Origin: Candidatus Hydrogenedentota bacterium
GTDB lineage: Bacteria > Hydrogenedentota > Hydrogenedentia > Hydrogenedentales > SLHB01
Assembly (NCBI GenBank): GCA_016215105.1
Contig: JACRLJ010000107.1
Span: forward strand, 1 to 45,154
Direction of reading: 5' to 3'
DNA: 45,154 nt
The notes under the pieces were generated by a model, which saw only the letters and a list, made by a program, of their open reading frames with translations, was not told where the DNA came from and did not search any database. Position 1 is the stretch's first letter; every line of letters begins with the position of its first letter. The position numbers were made by a program, and so were the translations under genes. Of this stretch, positions 24,546-33,275 are shown in pieces.

Positions 24546-24988
24546 GATGCGCTGCGGTCTCGCGCCTGCCGGTCGAGATAGGTTTGCAGGATGTATTGCG
24601 CGGCCACTTTGTCGATGACCTTCTTGCGTCCTTTTCGGCTTACGTCCGCGTCAATGAGCATGCGTTCCGCGGCCGCGGTGGTAAAGCGCTCGTCCTGGGT
24701 GACGATCTCCGCTTTGATCAAGGGGCGCAATTCGTCCAAGAACGCGAGGACTTTCCGGGCTTGCGGGCCGCATTCGCCGCGCTGATCCAGGGGAAGGCCG
24801 GCGACGACCCGCACGACTTCCTTCTCTTCGACCAACTTCGCGATCGCAGCGGCGTCTTTTTGGGGAGAGGTACAACGGATCACGTCATGGGGCGACGCGA
24901 TGATGCCCAAGGGATCGCTCAGCGCGACGCCGATGCGAACGTCGCCGATGTCGAGTCCGAGAGAGCGTCCTGGATAGGGCTGGCTCAT
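24542..24988 (-). CDS. ruvX: RuvX/YqgF Holliday-junction resolvase-like nuclease
   Basis: A 148-residue RNase H-fold protein, linked to 16S rRNA 5'-end processing and thought to resolve junctions. RSLGLDIGDVRIGVALSDPL carries the first catalytic Asp; VVAGLPLDQRGECGPQA and TQDERFTTAAAERMLID give further family blocks, and the end has KVIDKVAAQYILQTYLD with the last acidic residue. AGGA precedes the start by about ten bases. It lies 19 bases after alaS and overlaps mltG, the classic alaS-ruvX-mltG order. Confidence 0.95.
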   Translation of the reverse strand: MSQPYPGRSLGLDIGDVRIGVALSDPLGIIASPHDVIRCTSPQKDAAAIAKLVEEKEVVRVVAGLPLDQRGECGPQARKVLAFLDELRPLIKAEIVTQDERFTTAAAERMLIDADVSRKGRKKVIDKVAAQYILQTYLDRQARDRSAS

Positions 24989-25007
24989 CGTTAGATCCTA
25001 TTCTCGA

Positions 25008-27644
25008 TCATCCGAGCAACGCTTTGACAACTTCCGGCGCCGTTGCGATGGCCTCACCCAACTTCTCGGGGTTCTTGCCGCCGGCTTGGGCCATATCGGG
25101 CCGGCCGCCACCGCCGCCACCCACGATGGGCGCCAACTGCTTCACGATGTCCCCCGCCTTGATCTTGCCGACCAAGTCCTTCGATACGGATACGCAGAGA
25201 GACGCTTTTCCTTCCGCGGCGCTGCCGAGCACCAACACGCCCGACGTCAGCTTGTCACGGAGCGAATCCAGGACCATGCGCAGACCCGCCGCGTCCTGGC
25301 CTTCGACCTCGCTGGCGAGCAACTTGACACCGTCAATCTCCTGTACGCGCGACATATAATCAACCGAACCGCCCGTCGCCGCGGCTTGTTTCCATTTCTG
25401 GACTTCCCGTCCGAGGCGTTTGTTCTCGTCGATCAAAGCCTGTACACGCGAAGGCAACTCGTCCAGGCCGGCGTTGAGCAACTGGGCCGCCGTGGACAGG
25501 TTGCGCTCGCGGGACTGCAGGGCCTCGACGCAACGCTCACCGCAAACCGCTTCGATACGGCGAACTCCAGAGGATATCGCCGACTCGCTCATGATCTTGA
25601 AATAGCCGATCACGCCGGTGCGTGGCACGTGGACGCCACCGCACAATTCCATGCTGATATCCCCCACGCGCACGACACGCACCACCTCGCCGTATTTCTC
25701 GCCGAACAGCGCCATCGCCCCCGCCGACCGCGCATCCGCTATGGCCATCTGATCGATGGTCACCGGAGTGTCGGTGCGAATAAACTGGTTCACCATGCGC
25801 TCGATATCCTGCAAGCGGCTGGCTTCAATGCCCTCGAAATGGGTAAAGTCGAAACGCAGACGATCCGGTTCCACCCTCGAACCGGCCTGATGCACGTGAT
25901 CGCCGAGGGTCTCCTGCAGCGCGGCCTGCAGCAGGTGCGTGGCCGTGTGATGATTCATCGTGGCTTCGCGGGCGCGTCTGTCCACCTGCGCGTTCACCGT
26001 GTCGCCCACCTTGAGCGCGCCGCGCGTAACGCGGGCGTAATGCAGGGTCATTTTGCCGACGAGCGCCTTCGCGACGGTGACGTGCGCGTTGCCGTCCACG
26101 GCGTCCAAGACGCCAAGGTCGCCGACCTGCCCGCCCGATTCCGCGTAGAACGGCGTGACGTCAAGGACGATCTCGCCTTCTTCGCCCGATTTGAGGGAGT
26201 CCACGCGTTGACCGTTCTGCATGATGCCGACGATTTTGGAGTGATGTTCGAGCGCATCGTAGCCCACGAACTTCGTATCTCCAACTTCGTCGTGCAACAC
26301 GCGGTACGCGCGTCCGATGGCTTCTTCGCCCGTACCGGTCCACGCGCTGCGGGCCTGCTCACGCTGACGCTTCATGGCCGAGTCAAACCCCTCACGGTCC
26401 ACCTGATAACCGCGGTCCGTGGCGATGTCCGTGGCAAGATCAAGCGGGAATCCATAGGTGTCGTGCATGCGGAACAGATCATCACCGGGCACGAGTTTGC
26501 GCCCGTCCTTGTCCAAGCCTTGGAATATTTCTTCAAGCATGTCCATGCCGCGCGCGAGGGTACTGCGGAAGCGCTCCTCTTCCGTGAGGATGATCTTTTC
26601 AATCTGCACCCGGTTCTCGCTCAGTTCGGGATACTGATGGCTCATGCGGTCCACCACCGTCTGAACCAACTGATACAGGAACGGTTTGTCGAGCCCGAGT
26701 TCACGCCCGAATCGCGCCGCGCGGCGCAGCAACCGCCGCTCGACGTAGCCCCGTCCGTCGTTCGCCGGCAACACGCCATCGGCAATCATGAAGGACAGCG
26801 CCCGCGCGTGGTCGGCGATCACACGAAACGGAGTGGGATTCTTCTTGTACGACACTTTGCACAGCGATTCGGTGGCTTCGATGATCGGCATGATGCCGTC
26901 GGTGTCGAAGACCGTTTCCTTGTCTTGGAGAATCGCGGCGAGCCGTTCCAGGCCCATGCCGGTGTCGATACCCCGGTTCTTCAGCGGCAGCCGCGCTCCG
27001 TCCAACTGCTCGTCAAATTGCGGAAAGACCAGGTTCCAATATTCCATGAACCGGTCCGTCGGATCGGTACCGGGCGCTTCGTCCGGATGCGTCGCGTTAC
27101 GCGCGGGATTGCGGTCCAGATGCAGTTCGGAACACGGACCACACGCTCCCGTATCGCCCGCCGGACCCCAGAAATTGTCTTTCTTGCCCAGCCGGGCGAT
27201 CTTACGGACGGGAATTCCAATTTCCTTTTCCCAGATCGCATACGCCTCGTCATCGTCCTCGTACACCGACACCCAGATATGATCAGGGTTGATCTTGACG
27301 ACCTGCGTCGAATACTCCCAGGCCCACTGTATGGCTTCGCGTTTGAAATAGTCGCCAAACGAAAAGTTGCCCAGCATCTCGAAGAACGTCATGTGACGCG
27401 CGGTCTTGCCGACTTCGTCCAAGTCATTGGCTTTCCCGCCTGCCCGCAGACACTTCTGGGACGTTGTGGCCCGGCGGTACGGAACCGGGTCGGCGGCGTA
27501 ATACGGCTTGAACTGCACCATCCCCGCGCTGGTAAACAACAAGGTCGGATCATTGCTCGGAACGATGGTGTCGCTCCGTTCGATCACGTGTCCGCGCTGA
27601 CGGAAGAAATCCAGATAACTGGCCCGAATATCGTCTATTTTCAC
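25008..27644 (-). CDS. alaS: Alanyl-tRNA synthetase
   Basis: Charges tRNA-Ala. 878 residues, standard length. The start at 27644 follows GGAGA at six bases. The class II core shows SYLDFFRQRGH, NDPTLLFTSAGMVQFKPYY and RHMTFFEMLGNFSFGDYFK, and the ATP site is near GDTGACGPCSELHLD. The editing domain has the zinc motif NHHTATHLLQAAL and LCGGVHVPRTG; the C-Ala domain ends GGGGGGRPDMAQAGGKNPEK. First gene of alaS-ruvX-mltG. No anomaly. It uses TGA as stop, which also argues against UGA recoding in this genome. Confidence 0.98.
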   Translation of the reverse strand: MKIDDIRASYLDFFRQRGHVIERSDTIVPSNDPTLLFTSAGMVQFKPYYAADPVPYRRATTSQKCLRAGGKANDLDEVGKTARHMTFFEMLGNFSFGDYFKREAIQWAWEYSTQVVKINPDHIWVSVYEDDDEAYAIWEKEIGIPVRKIARLGKKDNFWGPAGDTGACGPCSELHLDRNPARNATHPDEAPGTDPTDRFMEYWNLVFPQFDEQLDGARLPLKNRGIDTGMGLERLAAILQDKETVFDTDGIMPIIEATESLCKVSYKKNPTPFRVIADHARALSFMIADGVLPANDGRGYVERRLLRRAARFGRELGLDKPFLYQLVQTVVDRMSHQYPELSENRVQIEKIILTEEERFRSTLARGMDMLEEIFQGLDKDGRKLVPGDDLFRMHDTYGFPLDLATDIATDRGYQVDREGFDSAMKRQREQARSAWTGTGEEAIGRAYRVLHDEVGDTKFVGYDALEHHSKIVGIMQNGQRVDSLKSGEEGEIVLDVTPFYAESGGQVGDLGVLDAVDGNAHVTVAKALVGKMTLHYARVTRGALKVGDTVNAQVDRRAREATMNHHTATHLLQAALQETLGDHVHQAGSRVEPDRLRFDFTHFEGIEASRLQDIERMVNQFIRTDTPVTIDQMAIADARSAGAMALFGEKYGEVVRVVRVGDISMELCGGVHVPRTGVIGYFKIMSESAISSGVRRIEAVCGERCVEALQSRERNLSTAAQLLNAGLDELPSRVQALIDENKRLGREVQKWKQAAATGGSVDYMSRVQEIDGVKLLASEVEGQDAAGLRMVLDSLRDKLTSGVLVLGSAAEGKASLCVSVSKDLVGKIKAGDIVKQLAPIVGGGGGGRPDMAQAGGKNPEKLGEAIATAPEVVKALLG

Positions 27645-27793
27645 CGGTGGTCTCCGTTAGAGTTCACTTGGATAGGAGGCAGAAGTCTAGCAAATTCAGC
27701 GGGTTTCGTGCAAAAAGTAACCACTCAGGCGCGATTCAACGCCCCGTCGACAGCCCGCGCTCATCGAGCGTGGGCGTACTCGGACGTCCGACT

Positions 27794-27829
27794 TGTCAGA
27801 CCTGTCCGATCTGTCCGACCTGTCCGCGG
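27794..27829. repeat. Four tandem 9-mers TGTCCGAYC
   Basis: TGTCAGACC, TGTCCGATC, TGTCCGACC and TGTCCGCGG follow each other directly, about 70 bases before the alpha-galactosidase start in the divergent gap with alaS. It could be a slipped simple repeat or a set of regulator sites; only the repetition itself is visible. Confidence 0.6.
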
Positions 27830-27901
27830 TCCCAAAAAGTATGCGCACTACCTCTCGATCTGATACGCTGCTTCGTTCAAAGCTAGAGGATATCAAACAA
27901 T

Positions 27902-29956
27902 ATGTTCACCAATATCCGCAGTACACTAATTCTGGCCGCCTGCCTCGCGACCCTCTCCCCCGTCGCCCTTGCGACGGAAATGACCCCCGAGGACAAGGCG
28001 CTGGCGCGCGGTTTCTTGGGCGCGCATTTCGCGGCCATTCCGCAGACCGCGTTTCCGTTCTCATTTGTCTATGACGGCCACCCTTCGGCGGAATTCCTCT
28101 CAGGCTGGAATTCCGCGATGACGGAGAAGAAGCTCGATGCGCAACGCATGGAGCACACGTTCGTGTTCGCAGATGCCAAGACCGGTCTGGAAGTCCGTTG
28201 CGTGGTCACACAGTACGTGGACTTTCCGGCGGTGGAATGGGTCCTCCGTTTCAAAAACACCGGCGCGGCCGATACACCCATCCTTGAGAACATCCAGGCG
28301 CTCGATACGTCTTTCGCAGCAGGCGCCGGTGATTGCCGCCTTTACTATGCGGAAGGAAGCCACGAGCGCATTACCGATTTCCAGCCCCTGGAGAAGGCGC
28401 TCGCCGTGAATGATCGCGTGCCCTTGGCGTCGTTCGGCGGACGTTCTTCGGACGGATTCCTGCCCTTCTTCAACCTGCCCCTTCCCGGAGGCGGCGGCGT
28501 GGTCAGCGCTGTCGGCTGGACGGGACAGTGGGCGGCGGAATTTGCCCGCGCCGGCGACTCCGTACAGCTTCGGGCGGGCATGGAAAAGACCCATCTCGTC
28601 TTGCATCCCGGCGAGGAGATTCGCACCCCCGCAATTCTGCTGGTATTTTGGTCCGGCGCCGACCGGGTTCGCAGCCAAAACCTCTTCCGATCCTTCCTGC
28701 TTCGCCATTGCACACCAACGCCCGGTGGCCATCCAGTGGAGCCGCCCGTCGCGGTTTCGCCGCACGGAGAAATCCCGTTTGAAGGAACCACCGAGGCCAA
28801 CACAATCGCGATTATCGAGCGCATTTCGGCGCAAAAACTCCCCGTCGACACGTGGTGGATCGATGCGGGCTGGTTCGATTGCGAGAAGAACTGGGCGCGA
28901 TGGATCGGCAACTGGCAGCCCAGTCCGGAACGGTTTCCGCACGGTCTCAAGCCCATGGCCGACGTCGCTGACCAGAAGGGTCTGAAGTTCCTGCTGTGGG
29001 CCGAGCCGGCACGCGTGAGGCCGGGCACGTGGCTCCAGAAGAATCACCCGGACTGGCTCGTGGCGCCACCGCCCGCGGAGAGCTTTCCAGCGGAACTGCG
29101 CTACATGGCTAACGACGGATTTCATCTGTTGAACTTCGGGAACCCCGCCGCCTTGGCGTGGGCCAAGCAGAATTTCAGCGGCATGATCGGAGAACTGGGG
29201 ATCGACGCTTACCGAAATGATTTCAATATGTACCCGGTGTACTACTGGCGAAACGGCGAAGCGCCGGACCGTCAGGGGATCAATGAGATCCGGTACGTCA
29301 CCGGCCTTTATGACTACTTCGACGCGCTTGTGCATGACCATCCCGGGTTACTGCTCGACAACTGCGCCAGCGGCGGACGCCGCATTGATTTCGAGATGTT
29401 GCGGCGAGCGCTGGTACTCACGCGCAGCGATTACCTTTGGGACCCCGTCGGCCAGCAGTGCCACACCTTCGGTTTGGCGCAGTGGATTCCCCTGACAGGG
29501 ATCGGGGCCGCCTCCACCCAGCCTTACGAATGCCGCAGCGGCATGGGCGCCCACTACGCGTTGGCGATTAACACGGCCAGCGCCGATGCGGCCGCCTGGA
29601 AGTCCGTCAAGGACTTCCTCGAACACTATCAAGCGATTCGTCCACTCTTTCAAGGTGATTTCTACACGCTCAGTCCCTACAGCACGGACCAGAAAGCGTG
29701 GCTGGCCTTCCAGTTCGACCGGCCCGACTTGAAGGCGGGTGTCGTGCAGGTCTTTCGGCGGGCGGAATGCACGGACGCCTCCTGGACCTGCCACCTCCAA
29801 GGTCTCAACCCCCGAAGGAGCTATACCCTCACCGATTGGGACAACACGCCTCCGCAAACGCTGACGGGTCAAGAACTCTCCGAAAAAGGCGTGAGCGTTA
29901 CCGTCAAAGACAAGCCTGGGGCGGCAGTGTTGGTCTACAAGCTGGTCGAGCGCTAG
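27902..29956 (+). CDS. Alpha-galactosidase, GH36/GH27-like (clan GH-D), secreted
   Basis: A 684-residue retaining glycosidase. The N-terminus MFTNIRSTLILAACLATLSP ends in ALA, a signal peptide with a good cleavage site. An N-terminal beta-supersandwich (residues about 40-290) precedes the barrel. VDTWWIDAGWFDCEKNWARW, LLWAEPARVRPGTWL and the nucleophile Asp440 in YRNDFNMY are diagnostic. DNCASGGRRIDFEMLRRA follows, and Asp510 in TRSDYLWDP is the acid/base. The C-terminal Greek-key domain ends VLVYKLVER. It would release terminal alpha-galactose from oligosaccharides outside the cytoplasm. Single gene, divergent from alaS. Its TAG stop is the first base triplet of repeat family T. Confidence 0.92.
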   Translation: MFTNIRSTLILAACLATLSPVALATEMTPEDKALARGFLGAHFAAIPQTAFPFSFVYDGHPSAEFLSGWNSAMTEKKLDAQRMEHTFVFADAKTGLEVRCVVTQYVDFPAVEWVLRFKNTGAADTPILENIQALDTSFAAGAGDCRLYYAEGSHERITDFQPLEKALAVNDRVPLASFGGRSSDGFLPFFNLPLPGGGGVVSAVGWTGQWAAEFARAGDSVQLRAGMEKTHLVLHPGEEIRTPAILLVFWSGADRVRSQNLFRSFLLRHCTPTPGGHPVEPPVAVSPHGEIPFEGTTEANTIAIIERISAQKLPVDTWWIDAGWFDCEKNWARWIGNWQPSPERFPHGLKPMADVADQKGLKFLLWAEPARVRPGTWLQKNHPDWLVAPPPAESFPAELRYMANDGFHLLNFGNPAALAWAKQNFSGMIGELGIDAYRNDFNMYPVYYWRNGEAPDRQGINEIRYVTGLYDYFDALVHDHPGLLLDNCASGGRRIDFEMLRRALVLTRSDYLWDPVGQQCHTFGLAQWIPLTGIGAASTQPYECRSGMGAHYALAINTASADAAAWKSVKDFLEHYQAIRPLFQGDFYTLSPYSTDQKAWLAFQFDRPDLKAGVVQVFRRAECTDASWTCHLQGLNPRRSYTLTDWDNTPPQTLTGQELSEKGVSVTVKDKPGAAVLVYKLVER

Positions 29957-30069
29957 CGTAGTGAATCAGAATTGAAGCACCCTAAATGAATACGGAGCTC
30001 AAGCGAAGATCGGGGACTGACTCGCTTTTCGGCAGTTTGAAAAGCGTGTCTGTCCCTGCTTTTCGCGGC
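29954..30069 (+). repeat. Dispersed repeat family T, copy 2
   Basis: Begins at the TAG stop of the alpha-galactosidase gene (TAGCGTAGTGAATCAGAATT), continues with GAGCTCAAGCGAAGATCGGG, GACTGACTCGCTTTTCGGCA and ends in the hairpin-capable TTTGAAAAGCGTGTCTGTCC / CTGCTTTTCGC. This is the only full copy in the window. CGCTTTTCGGCAGTTTGAAAAGCG can fold on itself. Confidence 0.85.
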
Positions 30070-30179
30070 AGTCCCGTCCAAAACACAAGACTCCGTCAGC
30101 GTAGCTCACTTCATTAGTTGCGAGGTCGTGAGGCGCCTTCATCCGGGATCGGCTTTTGGGGAGCGGTCCAAGTCATTTC

Positions 30180-30413
30180 TAATCCACCAGCTTTGCTGGT
30201 GAGAATTCGTCTGGCTTCGCCGTTCCGGCCCCTCTCGGAACGCGGAGACCCTGGCCAATTGCAGGGGACCGTCAACGTGTCAGTCTGAACGAAGTGAAGA
30301 ATCCCCCGCACACATTCGGATGACACTGCCCTATGCGCGGAACGATTCCACGTTAGACTGAGATTCTTCACTTCGTTCAGAATGACACGCTGTGTAACAC
30401 ATATCGCAAATTG
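30180..30413. repeat. Dispersed palindromic element, copy B
   Basis: Same order as copy A at 8614-8886: AATCCACCAGCTTTGCTGGT, TTCGCCGTTCCGGC, CGCGGAGACCCTGGCCAATT, CAACGTGTCAGTCTGAACGA with GAAGAATCC, a unique middle, then GAGATTCTTCACTTCGTTCA with GAATGACACG and CATATCGCAAATTGAG. Outer and inner parts are inverted repeats. The rest of the 600-bp gap between the alpha-galactosidase and the small gene at 30556 shows no other gene. Confidence 0.75.
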
Positions 30414-30555
30414 AGTTGATCTGTGCCTCCAAGGCGAACGCGGCAGGCCTTCGCGCCCATCATGGGCTTTCCGACCGGCTTTGAAAACTTGCGCGGCCAT
30501 AGGCTCCTTTTGCTATCCTATTCGGATCGGGTTGGCGCAGTTTGAGGGTGAGTGC

Positions 30556-30762
30556 ATGTCCGTAGTCAAAGTCCACGATGGCGTGGCATTGATCGAAGTG
30601 AACGATCCGCTTGTTTTGACGGAAATTGAGAGCGACGCAGCGCTTCAGCCCTTCCTGGGGGAGCGGTTATCCGACCAACGGATCGCCGTACAGCCCCAAG
30701 CGTTGCCTGAGGTATTGAAACGGCTTCAATCGCTGGGCCACTTGCCACAGGTGCTGGAATGA
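30556..30762 (+). CDS. Small protein coupled to the XPB-associated gene
   Basis: A 68-residue protein starting MSVVKVHDGVALIEVNDPLV, with GAGGG about eight bases before the ATG. Its stop overlaps the next start (ATGA), so the two are translated together. The line LTEIESDAALQPFLGERLSD and RIAVQPQALPEVLKRLQSLG resembles the extreme C-terminal module that I associate with long XPB-associated (Helicase_C_3) proteins of Chloroflexi-type bacteria. Here it would be a free-standing subunit. The resemblance is from memory and not computed. Role otherwise unknown. Confidence 0.6.
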   Translation: MSVVKVHDGVALIEVNDPLVLTEIESDAALQPFLGERLSDQRIAVQPQALPEVLKRLQSLGHLPQVLE

Positions 30763-33269
30763 ACCAGCGATTCAGCATACGCGAGTGTCTCCATGGCTAT
30801 TCGAACGATACCTTGGGCGCAATCTGCGATTACTGGAAGCTCGCGGCGACTTCTAAGCCAAGCCGGCTCAAGGCGATAGAGCGTGTACTGGGCGACCCGT
30901 TCCACGTCAAGAGTGTCCTGTCGGCCTTGGACCCCGTATCGGTCCGAATACTGAAACGGACCGTTGAGCGGGGGACTATTCCGGCGGCGGACCTGCTCAG
31001 TGTCCCCGGACTTTTCGGTACCCATCAGCCCAACCAGGCGCTTCAGCGGCTCGCGCAGTCTGGGATGATCCTGGTCTGTCCGAGCGACCGTAACGGCGTG
31101 TTCTCGCTGGGTATGCTTTCCCGGGAACGTCTGAACGGGAACCGTGGCCCCGATCTCATCGTGCCGGGAACCGTGGAAACTTCCCTACCGGAACCTCCGC
31201 CTTTGGGACTGGGATTGCCGGTGAGCGCCGACCCTCCGCAGACGCTTGATGCTCCGGGTCCCCACCGCATCACGCAGACGATGCTGGAAGTCTTCCGTCT
31301 GGTGGACCTGGTTGAGCCCCGCATTACGGGCGCGGGTGAGCTGCATCGCAATGATGAGGTACGTCTTAACGAATTACGCCGCGAATCCGGCCTCTCGCGC
31401 GAGTTGGTGAACCTGGGTGTCATGATGGCGCGCCAGATGCGGTGTGTCGTCGTCGAAAACCGGAAGCTGGTCACGTGCGCGCGCGCCGACCTCTGGACCG
31501 AGCAGACCCGCGCGCGGCGGATGCGCGACCTGTTCTGTGCGTATGTCGCGTCACCGGGACTGGCTGACCTCCAACTCTTCTTTCCAGACATGCTGGCCGC
31601 ATTCGAGGAACACCTCCCTGTCGATTCGGTCCGGCGGAATTATCACCGGGAATTGGCAGTGTCCATCCTTCGCGTGTCACCCGAGGGCGCCTGGCATCCT
31701 GTCGGTGGACTTGCCGACGCGATCGAGCAGTCGGACCGCAACGTTCTATTTGTCGAAGAGCGGTGGCGCTCTATTCTCGCGCATGCGCAGGACTCCGGTC
31801 CGGCGTGGCAGGAGCGCGCCTGGCAGGCGGGAGAAAAACGCCTTTTCACTTGGCTCGTCCAGTCGTTCTTGGCGGATTTAGGGATGGTGGAACTGGGCGG
31901 TCAAGGGCAGCTCTTTCGTCTTAGTCCCATCGGACGCTTTGTCTTGGGCGTGGGACCGGAGCCGGAGGACGCGCACCTGAACGGTGAGAGCAGCCTAACG
32001 GTGCAGCCAGACTTTGAGGTGATCGTCTACTTAGACCGGTGCGCCCCGTCTTTGCAACGGAAACTGTCCCGCTTCTGTGACCGGCGCCGGGCTGGCGCCG
32101 CCAGCACGTACGTCCTTACGGAACAGAGTATCTATCGCGGAGCGGGATCAGGGATTCCTCCTCGAGAGGCGCTTCAGTTGCTCTCCGACTCTTCGAGTCA
32201 TCCGTTACCCGACAACGTGCGCGAGCAGGTGGCGGCGTGGCAACGGAAGATGGAGTCGATAACCCTTCACCGCCGATGCACGTTGGTGGAATTCCTGGAC
32301 GCTGCGAAACGGGACTCGGCCATCGCGAGCTATCCCAACGCGCGAGCGATCGGGGATCGTTTTCTGCTTGTCACCGCTGACCTGGCGCCAGCCGCGGCGC
32401 CGCGTATTCACTACGGGGCGCCACTCAAACCTGCGCTGCGTCAGGAAGAGGGTCTCCAACTGCGTCTGCCTTGGGACGAGGTCGATCTATTTGCGCGCAA
32501 GCGGCTGGCCGAGATTGGCGAGTTGCGCGAAAACGATTCCCAGGACCTCTGCCTGCGCCTGGAGCGTGGCAAGACGGGCCGTCCGGAAGACTGGAACTTG
32601 ATCGCCGCGCAACTTGAGTCGCTTACGGCCGAACCGCTGCGGGCGCGTTACCGGCTTGCCTTGCGCGCCTGGAGTGGTGAACTCGGTCCAGCCACTGCGG
32701 GGCCCGCGACGCTCTTGCGCTTCAACGACCTCGACACCTGCGAAGCGGTTCTCGACTTCCCGGAAGTGGCCGAATATGTCGAAGGGCGGGTCGGGCTTTA
32801 TACGCTCCTGATTAGCAAAGGAAAGCTCGCGCACGTCAAAAAGGCGCTGCGAGCGCACGGCATCGCCATCGAGGCAGGCGCTGCGTTGGCGGACCCGCTT
32901 CCGCCGGAGAAATGGGTCGAGCATTGGGCCGAGCGGCGAAAGAGTTTCGACGACGGGAATCGGGAGAACCAAACGGTATCTCCCGGCGTGAAGACCGTCA
33001 CCGAGTACCACGACGCGCTTCCGATGTATTCGCCGCGCATCGTTTGTGAGTTGCTGGCGGACGCGATTGCCCGGCGCAAACCCGCGCTGATCGAGTATCG
33101 GCCGACCTGGAGCAAACAAGCGAGTGTCCGCCGTGTCGACCCGGTTTCGCTGGATGTTTCGGCCCCCTCCCCGTTTCTCAGCGCCTTCTGTCACACCGCG
33201 CACTCGGCGCGCACGTTCCAACTGGCGCGCATTCAGGGCATCCGCATCCTGGAAGACGATTCGTATTAG
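30759..33269 (+). CDS. Large Helicase_C_3 (XPB/Ssl2 N-terminal-like) protein with WYL-like end
   Basis: An 836-residue cytoplasmic protein. The central block at about residues 410-505 (SLTVQPDFEVIVYLDRCAPS, RRRAGAASTYVLTEQSIYRG, HPLPDNVREQVAAWQRKMES) matches the XPB/Ssl2-like N-terminal domain called Helicase_C_3. The N-terminal 250 residues look like tandem winged helices (SLSRELVNLGVMMARQMRC, ILKRTVERGTIPAADLLSVP). The last 80 (ALIEYRPTWSKQASVRRVDP, FQLARIQGIRILEDDSY) resemble a WYL ligand-binding domain. No Walker A or DEAD/DEAH motif is present, and no XPB helicase gene is adjacent. Family members usually accompany an XPB-type helicase in DNA repair, so it may act with one encoded elsewhere. 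Confidence 0.8.
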   Translation: MNQRFSIRECLHGYSNDTLGAICDYWKLAATSKPSRLKAIERVLGDPFHVKSVLSALDPVSVRILKRTVERGTIPAADLLSVPGLFGTHQPNQALQRLAQSGMILVCPSDRNGVFSLGMLSRERLNGNRGPDLIVPGTVETSLPEPPPLGLGLPVSADPPQTLDAPGPHRITQTMLEVFRLVDLVEPRITGAGELHRNDEVRLNELRRESGLSRELVNLGVMMARQMRCVVVENRKLVTCARADLWTEQTRARRMRDLFCAYVASPGLADLQLFFPDMLAAFEEHLPVDSVRRNYHRELAVSILRVSPEGAWHPVGGLADAIEQSDRNVLFVEERWRSILAHAQDSGPAWQERAWQAGEKRLFTWLVQSFLADLGMVELGGQGQLFRLSPIGRFVLGVGPEPEDAHLNGESSLTVQPDFEVIVYLDRCAPSLQRKLSRFCDRRRAGAASTYVLTEQSIYRGAGSGIPPREALQLLSDSSSHPLPDNVREQVAAWQRKMESITLHRRCTLVEFLDAAKRDSAIASYPNARAIGDRFLLVTADLAPAAAPRIHYGAPLKPALRQEEGLQLRLPWDEVDLFARKRLAEIGELRENDSQDLCLRLERGKTGRPEDWNLIAAQLESLTAEPLRARYRLALRAWSGELGPATAGPATLLRFNDLDTCEAVLDFPEVAEYVEGRVGLYTLLISKGKLAHVKKALRAHGIAIEAGAALADPLPPEKWVEHWAERRKSFDDGNRENQTVSPGVKTVTEYHDALPMYSPRIVCELLADAIARRKPALIEYRPTWSKQASVRRVDPVSLDVSAPSPFLSAFCHTAHSARTFQLARIQGIRILEDDSY

Positions 33270-33275
33270 TTCGGG

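Noticed and set aside
25086-27863. 925-residue open frame antisense to alaS
   Set aside because: Its length follows from the codon bias of alaS on the other strand. Its composition (many His, Arg, Val, Gln) and lack of motifs mark it as a shadow.
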